The translations under genes and the position numbers were made by a program. A DNA stretch of 64,000 nt. It comes from an uncultured Pelagibacteraceae bacterium (lineage in GTDB: Bacteria > Pseudomonadota > Alphaproteobacteria > Pelagibacterales > Pelagibacteraceae). Of the stretch, positions 8,518 through 18,356 are shown one piece after another. The notes under the pieces are model-generated. The model saw only the letters and a list, made by a program, of their open reading frames with translations, did no database searches and was not told the origin of the DNA. The number at the start of each line of letters is the position of its first letter. The first letter of the stretch is position 1. The stretch lies in assembly GCA_902599625.1 (NCBI GenBank), contig CACKGF010000002.1, positions 62,001 to 126,000 of the forward strand. Reading direction: 5' to 3'.

Positions 8518-9679
8518 TGTTTTTATACTTTATGCTAAGAGGAAGTAATTTGACTTCATCAAAATCTTTTAATTGATTTTGTTGAATAATTTGCTTTAAT
8601 ACTTTTGTATATTCCGTTCCTGTTTGAGCATAATTATCTAAAAATTCAGCAAGTTTAAGGCTGTCCAATTTTTTATTATCATCTCTAAGCTGAGCTCTGA
8701 CAAATCTAAATTTCTTGTAACTAGAGTGAGTATTTAAATTTCTTTGATAAGCTCTTACCGAAGCTTTAAGGACATTAAATTTCATAACTTTATAAGTTGC
8801 ATCAGTATCGGCTCCAGCTGGTTTAATACCTTCTCCAGACCAAGTCCATTGGCCAAACAGCGCATTACCCTCAATAGCAAATCTTGATGTTCCCCAACCA
8901 GTCTCTTTAGCAGCTTGGGCGATTGCAAGAGATACAGGGATTATATCCATTCTAACTTTTAAAGTTGCAAGATCTTTGTTTACAACTCCATATTGCTTAA
9001 ATTTTTGATTTAACCACTTAATTTCATCTTTTGAATTTTTATTTTTATTTAAAATTGTAAACAGCTTTTTTCTATCAATAATAATCCTGTTATTTTCCTC
9101 AAGAACTAGTGGCAATATAATTTTTATAAACAAGTTTTTTCTTTTTCCTGAATTCTCGATTGATTTCATTTCGTTAGGTAACAAAGATAATCTGATGGGC
9201 TTAACTTTTTTAGTTCGTCTAACTTCAGATAAAGAATAGTTGGTATCTTTAAACAATTGCTCAATTGTAGAAGCGCTTAATCGTACCGTATCCTCTGGTA
9301 ATTCATCAAATTTAAACACATCTTCAAGTATGTTTGATAAATCAAGACCTTCATCAACCTTTTCTTTATCATCAATACTTTCACCACTTAAAACTTTTTC
9401 AAAATCTGTTTTTGAATTATTTATTTTAGTGTCGTTATTACTTGCTATTTGATTATCAATATCGACTGACAATGGTATTATAAAAGAAAACATTATTATT
9501 AAAAAAGAGGCTATTCCCGTAAGATATAATGACTTAAACTCGTCAAATCTAAAATTTAAACTCGAAAAAGGTTTTCTTTTTATTACAATACCTTGTTTTG
9601 ATAAAATTCTTTTTAATTCTTTAAACTTTTTTAAATCAAAATTTTTCTTTGATAGACCTGAAAATAAATCTTTTTTCAT
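8510..9679 (-). CDS. Membrane-anchored Bax-like glucosaminidase
   Basis: Predicted peptidoglycan N-acetylglucosaminidase of the Bax/FlgJ glucosaminidase family. One membrane segment at about 53-72 anchors it; a low-complexity, charged periplasmic linker (about 75-135) leads to the catalytic domain (about 240-385). The motif AAKETGWGTSRFAIEGNALFGQ holds the likely catalytic glutamate E259. It starts with a 4-bp overlap on nfuA and ends convergently inside the polysaccharide deacetylase, so two cell-wall enzymes meet tail to tail. Confidence 0.85.
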   Translation of the reverse strand: MKKDLFSGLSKKNFDLKKFKELKRILSKQGIVIKRKPFSSLNFRFDEFKSLYLTGIASFLIIMFSFIIPLSVDIDNQIASNNDTKINNSKTDFEKVLSGESIDDKEKVDEGLDLSNILEDVFKFDELPEDTVRLSASTIEQLFKDTNYSLSEVRRTKKVKPIRLSLLPNEMKSIENSGKRKNLFIKIILPLVLEENNRIIIDRKKLFTILNKNKNSKDEIKWLNQKFKQYGVVNKDLATLKVRMDIIPVSLAIAQAAKETGWGTSRFAIEGNALFGQWTWSGEGIKPAGADTDATYKVMKFNVLKASVRAYQRNLNTHSSYKKFRFVRAQLRDDNKKLDSLKLAEFLDNYAQTGTEYTKVLKQIIQQNQLKDFDEVKLLPLSIKYKNII

Positions 9680-10215
9680 ATTGCCTCAACTTCCTTCACT
9701 TCGGGAACATAATGACATAAGAGATTTTGAACACCTTTTTTAAGCGTTAGTGTAGAGCTTGGACAACCAGAACAACTTCCTTGAAGCTCCACTATAACTT
9801 TCCCATCTTTAAAATCTTTAAATTTTATATCACCTCCATCTCTAGCAACTGCAGGTCTGACCTTGGTTTCAAGTATTTTGATAATTGTATTTTTTACACT
9901 TGATAGTTCCTCTGAATTTTCAGATTTTTTTTCTGAAATTATACATTCATTACCTTGGTCATAAAAATCATTAATATGCGAAATTATTATGTGTTTAAGA
10001 TCTTCCCATTCAAAATTTGCGTCTTTATTAACTGATAAATAATCATCAGATAAGAAAATTCCAGTTACTCCATTTATTGATAAAATATTTTTAATTAGGC
10101 TGATAGATGTTTCGTTTTTATCTTTGAATTCAACAGGACCTACTAATGAAACCTTTTTCTGTGTGACAAATTTTAAAGAATTTGGATTTGGAGTTTGTTG
10201 TGTCTGTATAAACAT
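9676..10215 (-). CDS. nfuA: NfuA/NFU1-type Fe-S cluster carrier
   Basis: Iron-sulfur cluster scaffold or carrier. The N-terminal Nfu_N domain (1-90, starting MFIQTQQTPNPNSLKF) is followed by a NifU C-terminal domain (about 105-175) with the cluster-binding CxxC in GSCSGCPSST. At 179 residues it matches alphaproteobacterial and mitochondrial NFU1. It is translationally coupled to the glucosaminidase downstream by a 4-bp overlap. Fe-S clients in this window include MiaB and endonuclease III. Confidence 0.95.
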   Translation of the reverse strand: MFIQTQQTPNPNSLKFVTQKKVSLVGPVEFKDKNETSISLIKNILSINGVTGIFLSDDYLSVNKDANFEWEDLKHIIISHINDFYDQGNECIISEKKSENSEELSSVKNTIIKILETKVRPAVARDGGDIKFKDFKDGKVIVELQGSCSGCPSSTLTLKKGVQNLLCHYVPEVKEVEAI

Positions 10216-10260
10216 GAGATTAATATAGTAATTGAAGTCGTTTTTTAAAGTAAAATGTTT

Positions 10261-11265
10261 TTAAAAGCCAACAATTTCTTTAATTTTTTTAACTTTTTCT
10301 GAAGCAATTGCTTCGGCTTTTTCACTTCCATCTTTTAAAACTTGAAGAATATGACCCTTATCTGATTTTAATTTTGATATCTCTTTTGAAATAGGTGAGA
10401 TATTTTCTATCACAACCTCTGATAGTTTTTCTTTAAAATTTGAAAAATTTTTTCCCTGAAATTCATTTATTGTATGTGTAATTTTTTGAGATTTTAAACT
10501 TGAGTATATACCAATCAAGTTTTGTATTTCTGGTCTTTTGTTCAAATCTTTTTCATCTGCAGGAAATGATTTTGTATCAGTTTTTGCTTTTTTAATTTTA
10601 TTATGGATTTGTTCTTCTGTGTCAGTGAGATTTATACGACTAGCATCAGATGGGTCTGATTTGCTCATTTTGTTTTTCGCATCTTTAAGACTCATAATAC
10701 GAGAGAATTTTTCCTGTATCAGAGGATCTGGTATTTTAAAAAAATCTTGTACTTTAAAATCTGTATTAAATTTTTGGGCAATATCTCTTGTGAGTTCTAA
10801 ATGTTGTTTTTGGTCTTCTCCAACAGGAACATGAGTTGCATCGTACAAAAGAATATCAGCTGCCATTAAAATTGGGTAAATATACAATCCAACACTTGCT
10901 TTCTCTTTATCTTTACCTGCTTTTTCTTTGAACTGGGTCATCCTGTTTAACCAACCCATTCTTGCAATACAGCTAAGTATCCATGTTCCCTCTGAGTGAG
11001 CGGGTACCATAGATTGATTAAATATTATACTTTTGCTTGGATCAATTCCGCTTGCTAAAAAAACTGCAGTCGTCTCAAGGATATTGTCTTTTAATTTTTG
11101 GGGGTCTTGTTTTGTAGTAATTGCATGTAAATCGACAACACAATAAATACATTTAGAATCATTTTCAGATTGTAGTTTAACAAAATTTTTAATTGCACCA
11201 ATATAATTTCCTAAATGAAGATTGCCTGTAGGTTGAACTCCTGAAAATATATTTTTTTGTGGCAT
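10261..11265 (-). CDS. trpS: Tryptophanyl-tRNA synthetase
   Basis: Class I aminoacyl-tRNA synthetase that charges tRNA-Trp. The HIGH-like motif is in TGNLHLGNYIG (about 13-23) and the KMSKS motif is intact in KNKMSKSDPSD (about 197-207). At 334 residues it has the normal bacterial length. It starts one base after the murJ stop codon and lies in a minus-strand run murJ-trpS-nfuA, an arrangement common in alphaproteobacteria. Confidence 0.98.
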   Translation of the reverse strand: MPQKNIFSGVQPTGNLHLGNYIGAIKNFVKLQSENDSKCIYCVVDLHAITTKQDPQKLKDNILETTAVFLASGIDPSKSIIFNQSMVPAHSEGTWILSCIARMGWLNRMTQFKEKAGKDKEKASVGLYIYPILMAADILLYDATHVPVGEDQKQHLELTRDIAQKFNTDFKVQDFFKIPDPLIQEKFSRIMSLKDAKNKMSKSDPSDASRINLTDTEEQIHNKIKKAKTDTKSFPADEKDLNKRPEIQNLIGIYSSLKSQKITHTINEFQGKNFSNFKEKLSEVVIENISPISKEISKLKSDKGHILQVLKDGSEKAEAIASEKVKKIKEIVGF

Positions 11266-11266
11266 C

Positions 11267-12796
11267 TTAATATCTTATTTTAATATCACTTAATTTGAAA
11301 GCTTTTGTAAGTAAGGATATTGCAAAATAAATAATCGCTGATGAAATTACTAATAAAAGAAGATAAATAACTTTAAAATTACTATCATATTCTAATTGAA
11401 CACTGAAAAAATTAATTGAGCTGAAAAGGAATAAAGCCATTAATAAAACTGAAAAACTTATTTTGAAAAATTGAAATATCAAACTTAAACTTAATTTAAA
11501 AAATTTCTTATAATTTAAATAATAATATAATAATAAAGCGTTAATCCAGGATGAAATAGATGTTGCAATCGGAATTACTATAAAGCCAAAATCTTTAAAA
11601 TAATAAATACTTATTGAAGCGTTAATGATGACTGATATTAGCGAAAAATAAAACGGTATCTTGGTATTGTCTCTAGCAAAAACAAAATTTGAGAGGATTT
11701 TAATGAGTGAAAATGCTGGTAAACCTAAAGCAAAATAAAATAAAGCTTTTGCAGAATTTTCAACACCTTCTTTGTTAAAAGATCCATATCCAAATAGCGA
11801 TGAAACAATTTCTTCTGAAGCAATTAATAGACCTGCCATTGCAGGAAGACTTAAAAAAAGTGAAAGTTCCAATGATTTGTTTTGTATCAAATCAATATCC
11901 TTCAATTTTTTTTGAGCAATATAAGAGGATAGTTTTGGAAGTATTACAGTTCCTATTGCTATACCTGCGATGGCAAGGTTAATTTGATAAATTCGGTCGG
12001 CATAATATAAATATGATACAGCTCCAGCTTGAAAAGAGGCAATGATAGTTCCAATTAAAATATTAACTTGAGTTACCCCTGAAGAAAAAATACTTGGCAA
12101 AAGTTTTTTAAAAAAAATTTTTGTTTTATTATCAATATTTAAATTTACTTTAAACTGGGGCTTATAAATTTTTTTCAACACTAAAATAAGGAAAATCATT
12201 TGAATGAATCCAGCTATAGATACGCCATAGGACATATAAATCACAAGATGATCATCAAGGTATTTGGCATATAATAATATAATTATTAAAACTATATTTA
12301 ATATTATTGGTGCGGCTGAAGCAGCTGCAAATTTATTATGCGAGTTTAAAATTGCTGAAAAAAAAGATGCTAAACTTATAAACAATATAAAAGGAAATGT
12401 GATCCTTGTTAAGTCAGTTGCTATAATAAACTTTTCAGGATCTGATTTAAAACCCGGTGCTATAAGTGATACAAACAAAGGCATAAATAATTCAACAAGA
12501 ATTACGAGACCAAGCAGTGAAAAAGTTAATAAACTAAAAACTTTATTTGCAAAGCTTTCAGAATTTTTTTTAGACTTTGTTAACTCTTTTGCGTAACTTG
12601 GCACAAATGCTGCATTGAAGGAACCTTCTCCAAAAATTCTCCTAAACGTATTTGGAATTCTAAATGCAACAAAAAAAGCGTCTGCGATAGGTCCAGAACC
12701 AAGAAATATTGCAATAAGAATGTCTCTAACGTACCCGGATATTCTGCTAATTATGGTATAAAAACTAAAAGTCCCAGTTGACTTAATTATATTCAT
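11267..12796 (-). CDS. murJ: Lipid II flippase MurJ
   Basis: Polytopic inner-membrane protein that flips lipid II for peptidoglycan synthesis. The 509 residues contain about 14 hydrophobic segments and the MviN N-terminal signature with SRISGYVRDILIA (about 17-29) and AFRIPNTFRRIFGEGSFNAAF. It is the first gene of a minus-strand operon that reads on into trpS, and is divergent from malic enzyme with a 50-base spacer. Confidence 0.96.
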   Translation of the reverse strand: MNIIKSTGTFSFYTIISRISGYVRDILIAIFLGSGPIADAFFVAFRIPNTFRRIFGEGSFNAAFVPSYAKELTKSKKNSESFANKVFSLLTFSLLGLVILVELFMPLFVSLIAPGFKSDPEKFIIATDLTRITFPFILFISLASFFSAILNSHNKFAAASAAPIILNIVLIIILLYAKYLDDHLVIYMSYGVSIAGFIQMIFLILVLKKIYKPQFKVNLNIDNKTKIFFKKLLPSIFSSGVTQVNILIGTIIASFQAGAVSYLYYADRIYQINLAIAGIAIGTVILPKLSSYIAQKKLKDIDLIQNKSLELSLFLSLPAMAGLLIASEEIVSSLFGYGSFNKEGVENSAKALFYFALGLPAFSLIKILSNFVFARDNTKIPFYFSLISVIINASISIYYFKDFGFIVIPIATSISSWINALLLYYYLNYKKFFKLSLSLIFQFFKISFSVLLMALFLFSSINFFSVQLEYDSNFKVIYLLLLVISSAIIYFAISLLTKAFKLSDIKIRY

Positions 12797-12846
12797 AAAT
12801 CATATTAGTCTTATTATTGGCTCATTTGTATACATAAATAATCATA

Positions 12847-15135
12847 ATGAAAAAAAATAAAATTGAACATTACTCAGATAAAGAAGCATTAGATTTTCAT
12901 AATACTAACAAATCTGGCAAGATTGAGATTATTTCGTCTAAACCAATGACTTCAAAAAGAGACTTGGCTTTAGCATATTCACCAGGAGTTGCTGCTCCAG
13001 TAAAAGCGATTTCAAAAAATCCTGACCTTGCATATGACTATACTACAAAAGGAAATCTTGTTGCTGTAATAAGCAATGGCTCAGCAATTTTAGGTCTAGG
13101 AAATTTAGGTGCAGTTGCCTCTAAACCAGTCATGGAAGGAAAGGCAGTTTTATTCAAAAGATTCGCAGACATAGACTCTATTGATATCGAAATTGATTCA
13201 TCTGATACAAAGGAAATTATCAATTCAATAAAAAGTATTTCAAAAAGTTTTGGGGGGATTAATTTAGAAGACATAAAAGCACCCGAATGCTTCATAATTG
13301 AAAATGAATTAAAAAAATTATCAGATATACCAGTATTTCATGACGACCAACACGGAACTGCAATAATTACAAGCGCAGCACTAATTAATGCTTGTGATAT
13401 AGCGAAAAAAAATATCAAAGACATAAAAGTAGTTATTAATGGTGCAGGCGCATCTGCTATGGCTTGTGCAAATCTTTTTATAAATACTGGAGTTAATGAA
13501 AAAAACATTACAATGTTAGACTCCAAAGGTGTAATACATTTAGAAAGAGATAACTTAAATGAATGGAAAAAGAAATTTGCTATTAAAACAAAAAATAGAA
13601 CTCTTGATGACGCCATTGATAAAGCGGATGTATTCTTGGGTCTTTCACAAGCCGGTGTTTTAAAAAAAGAAATGATTAAGAAAATGTCAAAAAATCCGAT
13701 TATCTTCGCATGCGCAAATCCAGACCCAGAAATAATTCCTGAAGACGTTGAAGAAGTAAGAGAGGACGCAATTATAGCAACCGGAAGGTCAGATTATCCA
13801 AATCAAGTTAATAATTTAATTGGGTTCCCATATATTTTTAGAGGAGCGCTCGATGTAAGAGCTAAAACAATAAATGAAGAGATGAAAGTTGCTGCCGTAA
13901 AAGCAATAGCCACCTTAGCAAGAGAAAGAGTTCCGGATGAAGTAGTTGCTGCAATGGGTGGAGACAGGCCCCACTACGGAAAAGAATATATAATTCCTTC
14001 AACTTTTGATCCAAGATTAATAAGTGTAATTCCAGTTGCTGTAGCAAAAGCTGCAATCAAAACAGGTGTAGCAAGAAAAAATATTGAAGATTTTGATATT
14101 TATGCTGACCAACTCAAAAATCGTTTAGATCCATCAGTTGCAGTAATTCAGGGAATTAATTCTCAAATCAAAAAAAATCAAAAAAAAGTAGTTTTTGCTG
14201 ATGGGGAGGATGAAAATAATTTGAAAGCTGCTATTGCATTTAAAAATAATGGTCTTGGAGAACCAATTTTAATTGCAAAAGAAGATATAGTTAAAAAGAA
14301 ATTATATGAAATTGGTTATGGGGAAAAACTAGATATCAGAATAGTTAACTCAACAAATAAAGAATTAAGAGAAAGATATGTGAAATTTCTATTTGAAAAA
14401 CTGCAGAGAAAAGAAGGTTTGCTAGAAAGAGACTGTGATAAATTGGTAAGAAATGACAGAGTTATATGGGGGGCTTGTATGGTTTCTTGTGGAGACGCAG
14501 ATGCAATGGTAACTGGAAATACCAGACGTTATTCTTCATCATTAGAGAAAATTACAAAAGTTGTAGATCCAAGGCCAGGCGAAATAATGTTTGGTCTAAA
14601 CATGATAATTAATAGAGGCAAAACAATATTTGTCTGTGATACCTCCGTAATTGAGTATCCAGACGCAAATCAGCTAGCAGAAATGGCAATTTCAACAGCT
14701 AGAGTTGTAAGATTATTTGGTTTTGATCCTAAAGTCGCGTTTTTATCTCACTCAACTTTTGGGCAGCCGGTTACAGATAGAACAAAAAGAATAAGTGATG
14801 CTGTACAAATTTTAAAAGAAAGAAAAGTAGATTTTAAATTTGATGGCGAAATGCAACCTGATGTAGCCCTGGAAGAAACTTATAAAGAGTTATATCCCTT
14901 TTCAGAAATCGTGGGTAATGCGAATGTTTTGATAATGCCAAGTCAACACAGTGCAGCAATATCCTTTAAAACAATGAAATCAATGAGTAGAGCGAAAGTA
15001 ATTGGCCCACTTCTTATTGGATTAGGTCAGGCAATTGAAATAGCTCCTCTTAGAAGTTCAACATCAGAGATTTTAAATTTAGCATCTGTTGCAGCATATT
15101 CAGCTGGTGTAATTGACTATAATAAAAAAAATTAA
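12847..15135 (+). CDS. maeB: NADP-dependent malic enzyme with C-terminal phosphotransacetylase-like domain
   Basis: Oxidatively decarboxylates malate to pyruvate, linking the TCA cycle to pyruvate and NADPH. The malic N-terminal domain carries RDLALAYSPGVAAP and the NAD-binding domain has VVINGAGASAMACANL (about 195-210). From about residue 435 a phosphate acetyl/butyryltransferase-like domain follows, as in other MaeB proteins, where it is regulatory. At 762 residues it is full length. Its stop codon shares the palindrome TTAA with the stop of the convergent lipoprotein gene. Confidence 0.96.
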   Translation: MKKNKIEHYSDKEALDFHNTNKSGKIEIISSKPMTSKRDLALAYSPGVAAPVKAISKNPDLAYDYTTKGNLVAVISNGSAILGLGNLGAVASKPVMEGKAVLFKRFADIDSIDIEIDSSDTKEIINSIKSISKSFGGINLEDIKAPECFIIENELKKLSDIPVFHDDQHGTAIITSAALINACDIAKKNIKDIKVVINGAGASAMACANLFINTGVNEKNITMLDSKGVIHLERDNLNEWKKKFAIKTKNRTLDDAIDKADVFLGLSQAGVLKKEMIKKMSKNPIIFACANPDPEIIPEDVEEVREDAIIATGRSDYPNQVNNLIGFPYIFRGALDVRAKTINEEMKVAAVKAIATLARERVPDEVVAAMGGDRPHYGKEYIIPSTFDPRLISVIPVAVAKAAIKTGVARKNIEDFDIYADQLKNRLDPSVAVIQGINSQIKKNQKKVVFADGEDENNLKAAIAFKNNGLGEPILIAKEDIVKKKLYEIGYGEKLDIRIVNSTNKELRERYVKFLFEKLQRKEGLLERDCDKLVRNDRVIWGACMVSCGDADAMVTGNTRRYSSSLEKITKVVDPRPGEIMFGLNMIINRGKTIFVCDTSVIEYPDANQLAEMAISTARVVRLFGFDPKVAFLSHSTFGQPVTDRTKRISDAVQILKERKVDFKFDGEMQPDVALEETYKELYPFSEIVGNANVLIMPSQHSAAISFKTMKSMSRAKVIGPLLIGLGQAIEIAPLRSSTSEILNLASVAAYSAGVIDYNKKN

Positions 15136-15719
15136 TTTTTTTGAATTCTTAAGTCTTCCATTAAAAGGATACTTGCTACCACTTTTTCAACATCTAAAAT
15201 TGACTTAGCCTCATCGACTACCAATTTAAGTTCATCTTTAGTTTCAGCAATACCATAAATATATATACGTTTCTTATATGTATCTATTTGGTAATTTCTT
15301 GATTTAATTTCCTTATTAAACATTAAGGCTGTTCTCAATTGGGAAGTAATCAAAAGATCCTTGGCCGACTGCTTAAAATTAAATTCCTCTTTGATTTTTA
15401 TATCATTTCTTACAGATCTTACTCCTTCCGTCTCCCAAGCAATTTTAGTAATTTTGAGTTTATCCTCTGGATTATCAACTTTACCAGTTATAAAAATTCT
15501 ACCATCGAGGACTTTTGATTTTACAGCTAAAAAATACTTTTTATCTTCTAAAGTAAGTCTGGTTGATAAATTTTTTTGCATTATTGTGTCATCAATCTGA
15601 GTTCCAATAGATCTTGGATCTACTGCAATTGATACACCCGTTCCAAATATCCCTGTTGAACCTGTTCCAGTACAAGAGTTTAAAAATATAAGCAAAATAA
15701 ATAAAAACCTAATTTTCAT
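15132..15719 (-). CDS. DolP-like BON-domain outer-membrane lipoprotein
   Basis: A lipoprotein signal peptide with lipobox LNSC (Cys at residue 16) is followed by two BON domains (about 45-115 and 120-190), as in E. coli DolP (YraP), which supports outer-membrane integrity. I chose the ATG at 15719; an in-frame TTG four codons earlier would give an extra lysine-rich start. The start overlaps the rsmI stop by 11 bases, so the two are coupled. Proximity to rsmI and an LpoA-like gene mirrors the E. coli rsmI-lpoA-yraN-diaA-dolP locus. Confidence 0.88.
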   Translation of the reverse strand: MKIRFLFILLIFLNSCTGTGSTGIFGTGVSIAVDPRSIGTQIDDTIMQKNLSTRLTLEDKKYFLAVKSKVLDGRIFITGKVDNPEDKLKITKIAWETEGVRSVRNDIKIKEEFNFKQSAKDLLITSQLRTALMFNKEIKSRNYQIDTYKKRIYIYGIAETKDELKLVVDEAKSILDVEKVVASILLMEDLRIQKN

Positions 15720-16557
15720 TTTTTTTTTCAAGACAATAGTTATAAATTGTTCGCTTTGAGATATTTCTCTCTTTAAAAAAATCTACAATATCTTTGATTG
15801 TTTTCTTTGGTAACATTTTGTTAATCGTTTTCTTATCAGATTCGGTAAGATAATTAAAATTTTTAATTGAATTTTTCTTTTCAGAAAAGATGGCTGTTAA
15901 TTCACCTTTAATATTTAAATCAAGTTTTTTTAAATCACTTACTTTTAATCTTATAAATTCTTCATGTAATTTGGTTATTTCTCTACAAATCACTAGCTCT
16001 CTATCATTAAAATATTCTTGGAATTTATCTAAATTTTTAAGAAATTTTCTTGGAGATGAAAACAAAATAATTGCACAATCAATTTTACTTAACATCTCAA
16101 GTTCTTTTTTTAATGATGACAATTTTTCAGACAAAAAACCAAAAAAAATAAATTTTTCTGAAAAACCACTAATGGACGCTGCTGTAGTAACTGAAGAAAC
16201 ACCTGGGATGGGTATAACTGGTATATTTTTTGAAACACATTTTTTTATAAGTATTCTGCCTGGATCCGAAATGACTGGAGTACCAGCATCTGAAATAAGA
16301 GATATGATATTATATTTTTGAATTTCAGAGACAATTTCTTCAGAAATTTTCCTCTCATTAAATTTATGATACGATACCAACTTAGACTTAATCTCATAAT
16401 GAGAGAGAAGTTTTTTTGAATTTCTTGTATCTTCACATAAAATTATATCCGATTTCTTAAGTATATCTATTGCTCTAAAAGTAATGTCTTTTAAATTTCC
16501 TATAGGGGTAGAAACTATGTAAAGTCCCTTTTTAATTTTTTGAGTTTTAGACTTCAT
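15709..16557 (-). CDS. rsmI: 16S rRNA (cytidine1402-2'-O)-methyltransferase
   Basis: SAM-dependent 2'-O-methylase of C1402 in 16S rRNA. Family motifs visible are STPIGNLKDITFRA (about 16-29), CEDTRNSKKLLSHY, ISDAGTPVISDPG and IPGVSSVTTAASISG. It is 282 residues, the normal length. It is divergent from the LpoA-like gene with about 32 bases between starts. The yraN gene usually downstream in alphaproteobacteria is absent and replaced directly by the BON lipoprotein. Confidence 0.96.
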   Translation of the reverse strand: MKSKTQKIKKGLYIVSTPIGNLKDITFRAIDILKKSDIILCEDTRNSKKLLSHYEIKSKLVSYHKFNERKISEEIVSEIQKYNIISLISDAGTPVISDPGRILIKKCVSKNIPVIPIPGVSSVTTAASISGFSEKFIFFGFLSEKLSSLKKELEMLSKIDCAIILFSSPRKFLKNLDKFQEYFNDRELVICREITKLHEEFIRLKVSDLKKLDLNIKGELTAIFSEKKNSIKNFNYLTESDKKTINKMLPKKTIKDIVDFFKERNISKRTIYNYCLEKKNEN

Positions 16558-16589
16558 TGTTTAAAAAGAATATAATATTTAGTAATGAA

Positions 16590-17741
16590 ATGAAAAATAA
16601 AATTAATTTTTTAATATCTATTTTAACTTTTCTAATAATAAGCTCTATTTCGACATCAGCTTCAGAAAAAATAAAGATAGGATTATTATTACCTTTGAGT
16701 GGCGAGAACAAGAATATTGGGACCTCTGTTTTAAGATCTGTGAGTATGGCGGTGAATAAGATTGACAGTTCTAAAATAGAGATTCTACCAAAAAATAATT
16801 TCGATGATCCTGAACAAAACTTTGTAGCTGCTAAAGAACTTTACGATAATGGTGTAAGAGTTTTTATAGGTCCAATTTTTGAAAAAAATATAAAAAACTT
16901 ATCAAAACTAAATGATGCGATTTTTTTATCCTTTACAAATAAGCTTGAAAAAAAAGGTAACAATATTATTTCTGTTGGTGTAAATGCATTATCGCAACTT
17001 GAAGCAATTGAAAAATTTCAAAAAATAGAAGGACTAGATAAAACAATTTGTTTAATTCCCGAGGATCGTTTCAGAGATGAAATTGAAAAGGGTTTATCTT
17101 CAACTAATATAAAATTGAAAAAAAAATATTTTTATGAGTCTGATCCAACTTTGTTAACAAAGAGAATAGAAAAAATTACCAAATACGATAGAAGAAAGCA
17201 AAATTTAGCAGACGAAATAAAAAGGGTAGAAGAGTCAGATGAGTTTAATAAAGAAAAAATAATAGAAAATTTGGAAAAAAAAGACACTCTTGGGAAAGTA
17301 AATTTCGACTCCGTGATAATTTCTGCCTTTGATGAAACACTTAAAAGTATAACGACGTCTTTAATTTATACAGATGTCACACCAAAAAAAACATATTTCA
17401 TTACATTAAACCAATGGTTTGATGAGTCTTTACTTAATGAAGATAGTTCCCAGAGTCTTTATTTTCCTTCAATAAATAAAAAAAATTTTGATGAATTCAA
17501 ACAGGAATATTTTAAGAAATATTCATCCGAGCCAAATCAAATATCGTTATTAGGTTTCGATATGGTTGGATTAATTTTTTATCTTTCTAAAGTAAATAAC
17601 TTTCAATTAAATAATAAAATATTTGATCAGAAAAATACCTTCAAGGGCAAGATCGGTTTGTTTGAAATAGAGGACAAGCGTATAAAACACGTTTTAAATT
17701 TTTATAAAGTGGAAAACAATAAATTTAAAAAAATCTTTTAA
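16590..17741 (+). CDS. LpoA-like periplasmic protein (penicillin-binding protein activator family)
   Basis: Secreted protein with a type-1 periplasmic-binding-protein fold, starting KIKIGLLLPLSGENKNIG after a signal peptide (about 1-25). This single-domain form next to rsmI is annotated as penicillin-binding protein activator / LppC family in alphaproteobacteria, related to the C-terminal domain of E. coli LpoA. There is no lipobox cysteine, so it is probably soluble in the periplasm. I chose the ATG at 16590 because the signal peptide begins there; a TTG at 16557 abuts rsmI. An amino-acid-binding role cannot be excluded. The 3' end overlaps rdgB by 17 bp. Confidence 0.72.
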   Translation: MKNKINFLISILTFLIISSISTSASEKIKIGLLLPLSGENKNIGTSVLRSVSMAVNKIDSSKIEILPKNNFDDPEQNFVAAKELYDNGVRVFIGPIFEKNIKNLSKLNDAIFLSFTNKLEKKGNNIISVGVNALSQLEAIEKFQKIEGLDKTICLIPEDRFRDEIEKGLSSTNIKLKKKYFYESDPTLLTKRIEKITKYDRRKQNLADEIKRVEESDEFNKEKIIENLEKKDTLGKVNFDSVIISAFDETLKSITTSLIYTDVTPKKTYFITLNQWFDESLLNEDSSQSLYFPSINKKNFDEFKQEYFKKYSSEPNQISLLGFDMVGLIFYLSKVNNFQLNNKIFDQKNTFKGKIGLFEIEDKRIKHVLNFYKVENNKFKKIF

Positions 17742-18327
17742 TTTTTTTAAAGGCTTTTGCTCTATGGTCAATTTTATATTTGTAACTTTTACTCATCTCA
17801 GCAAAAGTTCTTTTATGACCATTTGGAATAAAAATTGGATCATATCCAAATCCGTTTTTTCCTTTTTTGGTTTTAGATATTTTTCCACTTATTTTACCTA
17901 AAGAATAAATTTTTTTTCTATTTGGCCAATAGATAACAAGAGCACAAATAAATCTTGCTGAAACTTTTTTTGTTCTCCATTCTTTATCCTTTTTATCTAA
18001 TTCTTTGTAGACCCTTTGCGTTGCTTTATTGAAGTCACTTTTTTTACCTCCCCATCGAGCTGAATAAATTCCTGGTTTTTTTTTGAGAATATCAATCTCT
18101 AAACCTGAGTCGTCTGATAAACATATTAGATTTGTTTTTTTTGAAAAATATTTTGCTTTAATTAGTGCGTTAGATTTGAATGTTTTGCCAGTTTCATTTG
18201 GGCTTTTAAGATTAAAATTTTTAGTTGAAAAAACTTTTACCTTTTTAGGTAATAAATTAGCAATTTCTCTGAGTTTTCCTCGATTATTAGTGCCTATTAA
18301 TATTTTAGAAATTTTTTTATTTTTCAT
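17725..18327 (-). CDS. rdgB: dITP/XTP pyrophosphatase (RdgB/HAM1)
   Basis: Hydrolyses non-canonical purine nucleoside triphosphates to keep them out of DNA and RNA. The start motif ILIGTNNRGKLREIANLL, the active-site stretch SDDSGLEID and SARWGG are all family-specific. It is 200 residues, normal. It is divergent from grpE. In many alphaproteobacteria rph and hrcA lie between rdgB and grpE; neither is here. Confidence 0.95.
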   Translation of the reverse strand: MKNKKISKILIGTNNRGKLREIANLLPKKVKVFSTKNFNLKSPNETGKTFKSNALIKAKYFSKKTNLICLSDDSGLEIDILKKKPGIYSARWGGKKSDFNKATQRVYKELDKKDKEWRTKKVSARFICALVIYWPNRKKIYSLGKISGKISKTKKGKNGFGYDPIFIPNGHKRTFAEMSKSYKYKIDHRAKAFKKIKRFF

Positions 18328-18356
18328 CTAGTAAATACCAAATTTCTTACCATATA
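18328..18356 (+). promoter_or_regulatory. Possible heat-shock sigma promoter of grpE
   Basis: CTAGTA (18328-18333), a 14-base spacer and TACCATATA (18348-18356) resemble the RpoH consensus CTTGAA / CCCCATNTA with several mismatches. The predicted transcription start falls at or just before the grpE ATG. It is weak alone and gains weight from similar elements upstream of dnaK and hslV. No CIRCE repeat is seen. Confidence 0.3.

Noticed and set aside
13862-14056. Leu-rich antisense open frame within malic enzyme (and similar frames opposite dnaK, parB, rho, hslU)
   Set aside because: These lie opposite strongly conserved coding sequence and reflect complementary codon bias only.
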